DNA from: Deltaproteobacteria bacterium
GTDB taxonomy: Bacteria > Desulfobacterota > Syntrophobacteria > BM002
DNA length: 64,000 bases
Direction: 5' to 3'
Assembly: GCA_019309045.1 (NCBI GenBank)
Contig: JAFDGZ010000003.1
Coordinates: 21,464 to 85,463, forward strand
In this document: positions 63,239 to 64,000 of the stretch, piece by piece
Position numbering within the stretch: the stretch's first letter is position 1
Layout of the letters: each line of letters opens with the position of its first letter
Notes under the pieces: model-generated
What the model saw: only the letters and a program-made list of their open reading frames with translations
Told to the model about the DNA's origin: nothing
The model's database searches: none
Position numbers and translations under genes: made by a program

Positions 63239-64000
63239 CTAGACAAAAATCTTGAGGTGGCGCGCAAGTTCTTCAAATTCCATCAATAGGGCAGCGGATT
63301 CACTCTGGTTCATTCTGCCCACCTCGGTGACCATCATGTTGAACAGGCAGAGCACAGAACAGTAGGAATCAAAAATTGTGCTGAAGGTGATTGGAATGAC
63401 AACAGAAAGTTTGCTCAGGGAAACCAGAGGAGCATCAACCTTGTCAGTTATGCCCACAACAGAGATGTCTCGTCCCTGGCAAAACTCAACCAGCTCAATG
63501 GTCTCCCTCGGATACCGGGGGAAGGCCAGGGCGATGGCCAGATCCTCTTTCCCCATCTGCAGCAGCGTGTCAAATTCCGCTGTGGCGCCAGTAGTGATGG
63601 CACAGACACGACGCTTTACTTTGCCGAGAAAATAGGAAAAATACTGAGCCAGGGAAGAAGAGCCTCTGGTGCCTATAACAGCTACCCGGTTGCTGCCATT
63701 AATGGCCTCCACTGCCCTGTCGAAAGCCTCCTGTGGGAAAAAGCGGGCAAAATGGCTGAGCGTGCGTATTTCCCGTAAGATGATGTCATGTTTTTTCTGC
63801 AGGCTCAAATTGAAGCGATCTGCAGAGGTCAGCTCCGCTTTCAGCAGCGACTGAAAGGCTTCCACAAACAGGTGATACCTGGGAAAGCCCAATAATTGGG
63901 CGAAGCGTATGACTGTGGGTTGACTGACTCCAATTTCCTGAGCCAATTGCGTTGCTGTAAGAAAGGCCACATCGTTGTGGTTGTTGAGCAGATAACTGGC
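63239..64000 (-). CDS. MurR/RpiR-family regulator (5' end outside window)
   Basis: The frame is open through the right edge (SYLLNNHNDVAFLTATQLA before the internal GTG at 63970), so the start is missing. A helix-turn-helix (LAQEIGVSQPTVIRFAQLLGF) is followed by a SIS sugar-isomerase-like domain (RVAVIGTRGSSSLAQYFSYFLGKV, IALAFPRYPRETIELVEF). RpiR proteins sense phosphosugars or other ligands through SIS and control the adjacent operon. It lies 21 bases from the amidohydrolase gene and probably regulates this cluster. Confidence 0.88.
   Translation of the reverse strand, partial: ASYLLNNHNDVAFLTATQLAQEIGVSQPTVIRFAQLLGFPRYHLFVEAFQSLLKAELTSADRFNLSLQKKHDIILREIRTLSHFARFFPQEAFDRAVEAINGSNRVAVIGTRGSSSLAQYFSYFLGKVKRRVCAITTGATAEFDTLLQMGKEDLAIALAFPRYPRETIELVEFCQGRDISVVGITDKVDAPLVSLSKLSVVIPITFSTIFDSYCSVLCLFNMMVTEVGRMNQSESAALLMEFEELARHLKIFV

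Noticed and set aside
1..64000. CRISPR arrays, insertion sequences or long direct repeats.
   Set aside because: Reading through the window I found no regularly spaced repeats and no transposase-like protein.

Overview
The window looks like a chromosomal segment of an anaerobic, mesophilic Deltaproteobacterium (Desulfobacterota; Syntrophobacter/Desulfobacca-like rather than Desulfovibrio). This is inferred from gene content: a ferredoxin-dependent indolepyruvate oxidoreductase, three Liv-type ABC transport systems, an hisC-cmk-rpsA-sppA block, FmdB and YkgJ zinc/cysteine proteins, a large hybrid kinase, and moderate GC with canonical sigma-70 promoters. Both strands are used. No CRISPR array, insertion sequence, integrase or prophage is visible.

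Layout. 1-12.4 kb: housekeeping genes (partial ATP-grasp, YciO, SppA, ribosomal protein S1, Cmk, HisC) and small regulatory or metal-related proteins (GDT1-type transporter, PrmA paralogue, DUF364, FmdB, a cNMP/PilZ protein, zinc ribbons). 12.5-23.2 kb: one long leftward operon, livK-H-M-G-F, paaK, iorA, iorB and a secreted Ca-binding-repeat protein. 23.2-36 kb: a degenerate Tpt1/KptA-like protein, a structured intergenic stretch, a PGA-hydrolase-family protein, a Ski2-like helicase, LhgO and a 1479-residue hybrid kinase. 36-43.4 kb: vapBC, tRNA-Gln(TTG), and a tightly overlapping leftward set: YkgJ protein, YhaO-like nuclease, YhaN-like SMC ATPase, proteasome-like Ntn hydrolase, HNH nuclease. 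43.5-46.8 kb: a Liv-type binding protein and two permeases without ATPases, behind a terminator-bearing leader. 46.9-53.5 kb: hypotheticals, a cyclic 2,3-diphosphoglycerate synthetase homologue, rpoH, and hflKC. 54-64 kb: a leftward catabolic or nitrogen-scavenging cluster: RpiR regulator, M20 amidohydrolase, divergent glutamine synthetase, livMHGF, livK, MmgE/PrpD.

The most interesting element is the leader of the livK-iorB operon (about 22.96-23.16 kb, minus strand). It has a good sigma-70 promoter, a Shine-Dalgarno site, and a 25-codon leader peptide containing Tyr-Tyr-Cys-Tyr-Tyr-Tyr. It also has three mutually exclusive pairings (1:2, 2:3, 3:4), the last being a rho-independent terminator. 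This is a textbook ribosome-mediated attenuator reading charged tRNA-Tyr. It implies that the operon is induced by tyrosine shortage. The transporter, aryl-CoA ligase and IorAB would then work in the biosynthetic direction: uptake of arylacetates, activation to the CoA thioester, and reductive carboxylation to arylpyruvates as aromatic amino acid precursors. They would not work as a degradative pathway.
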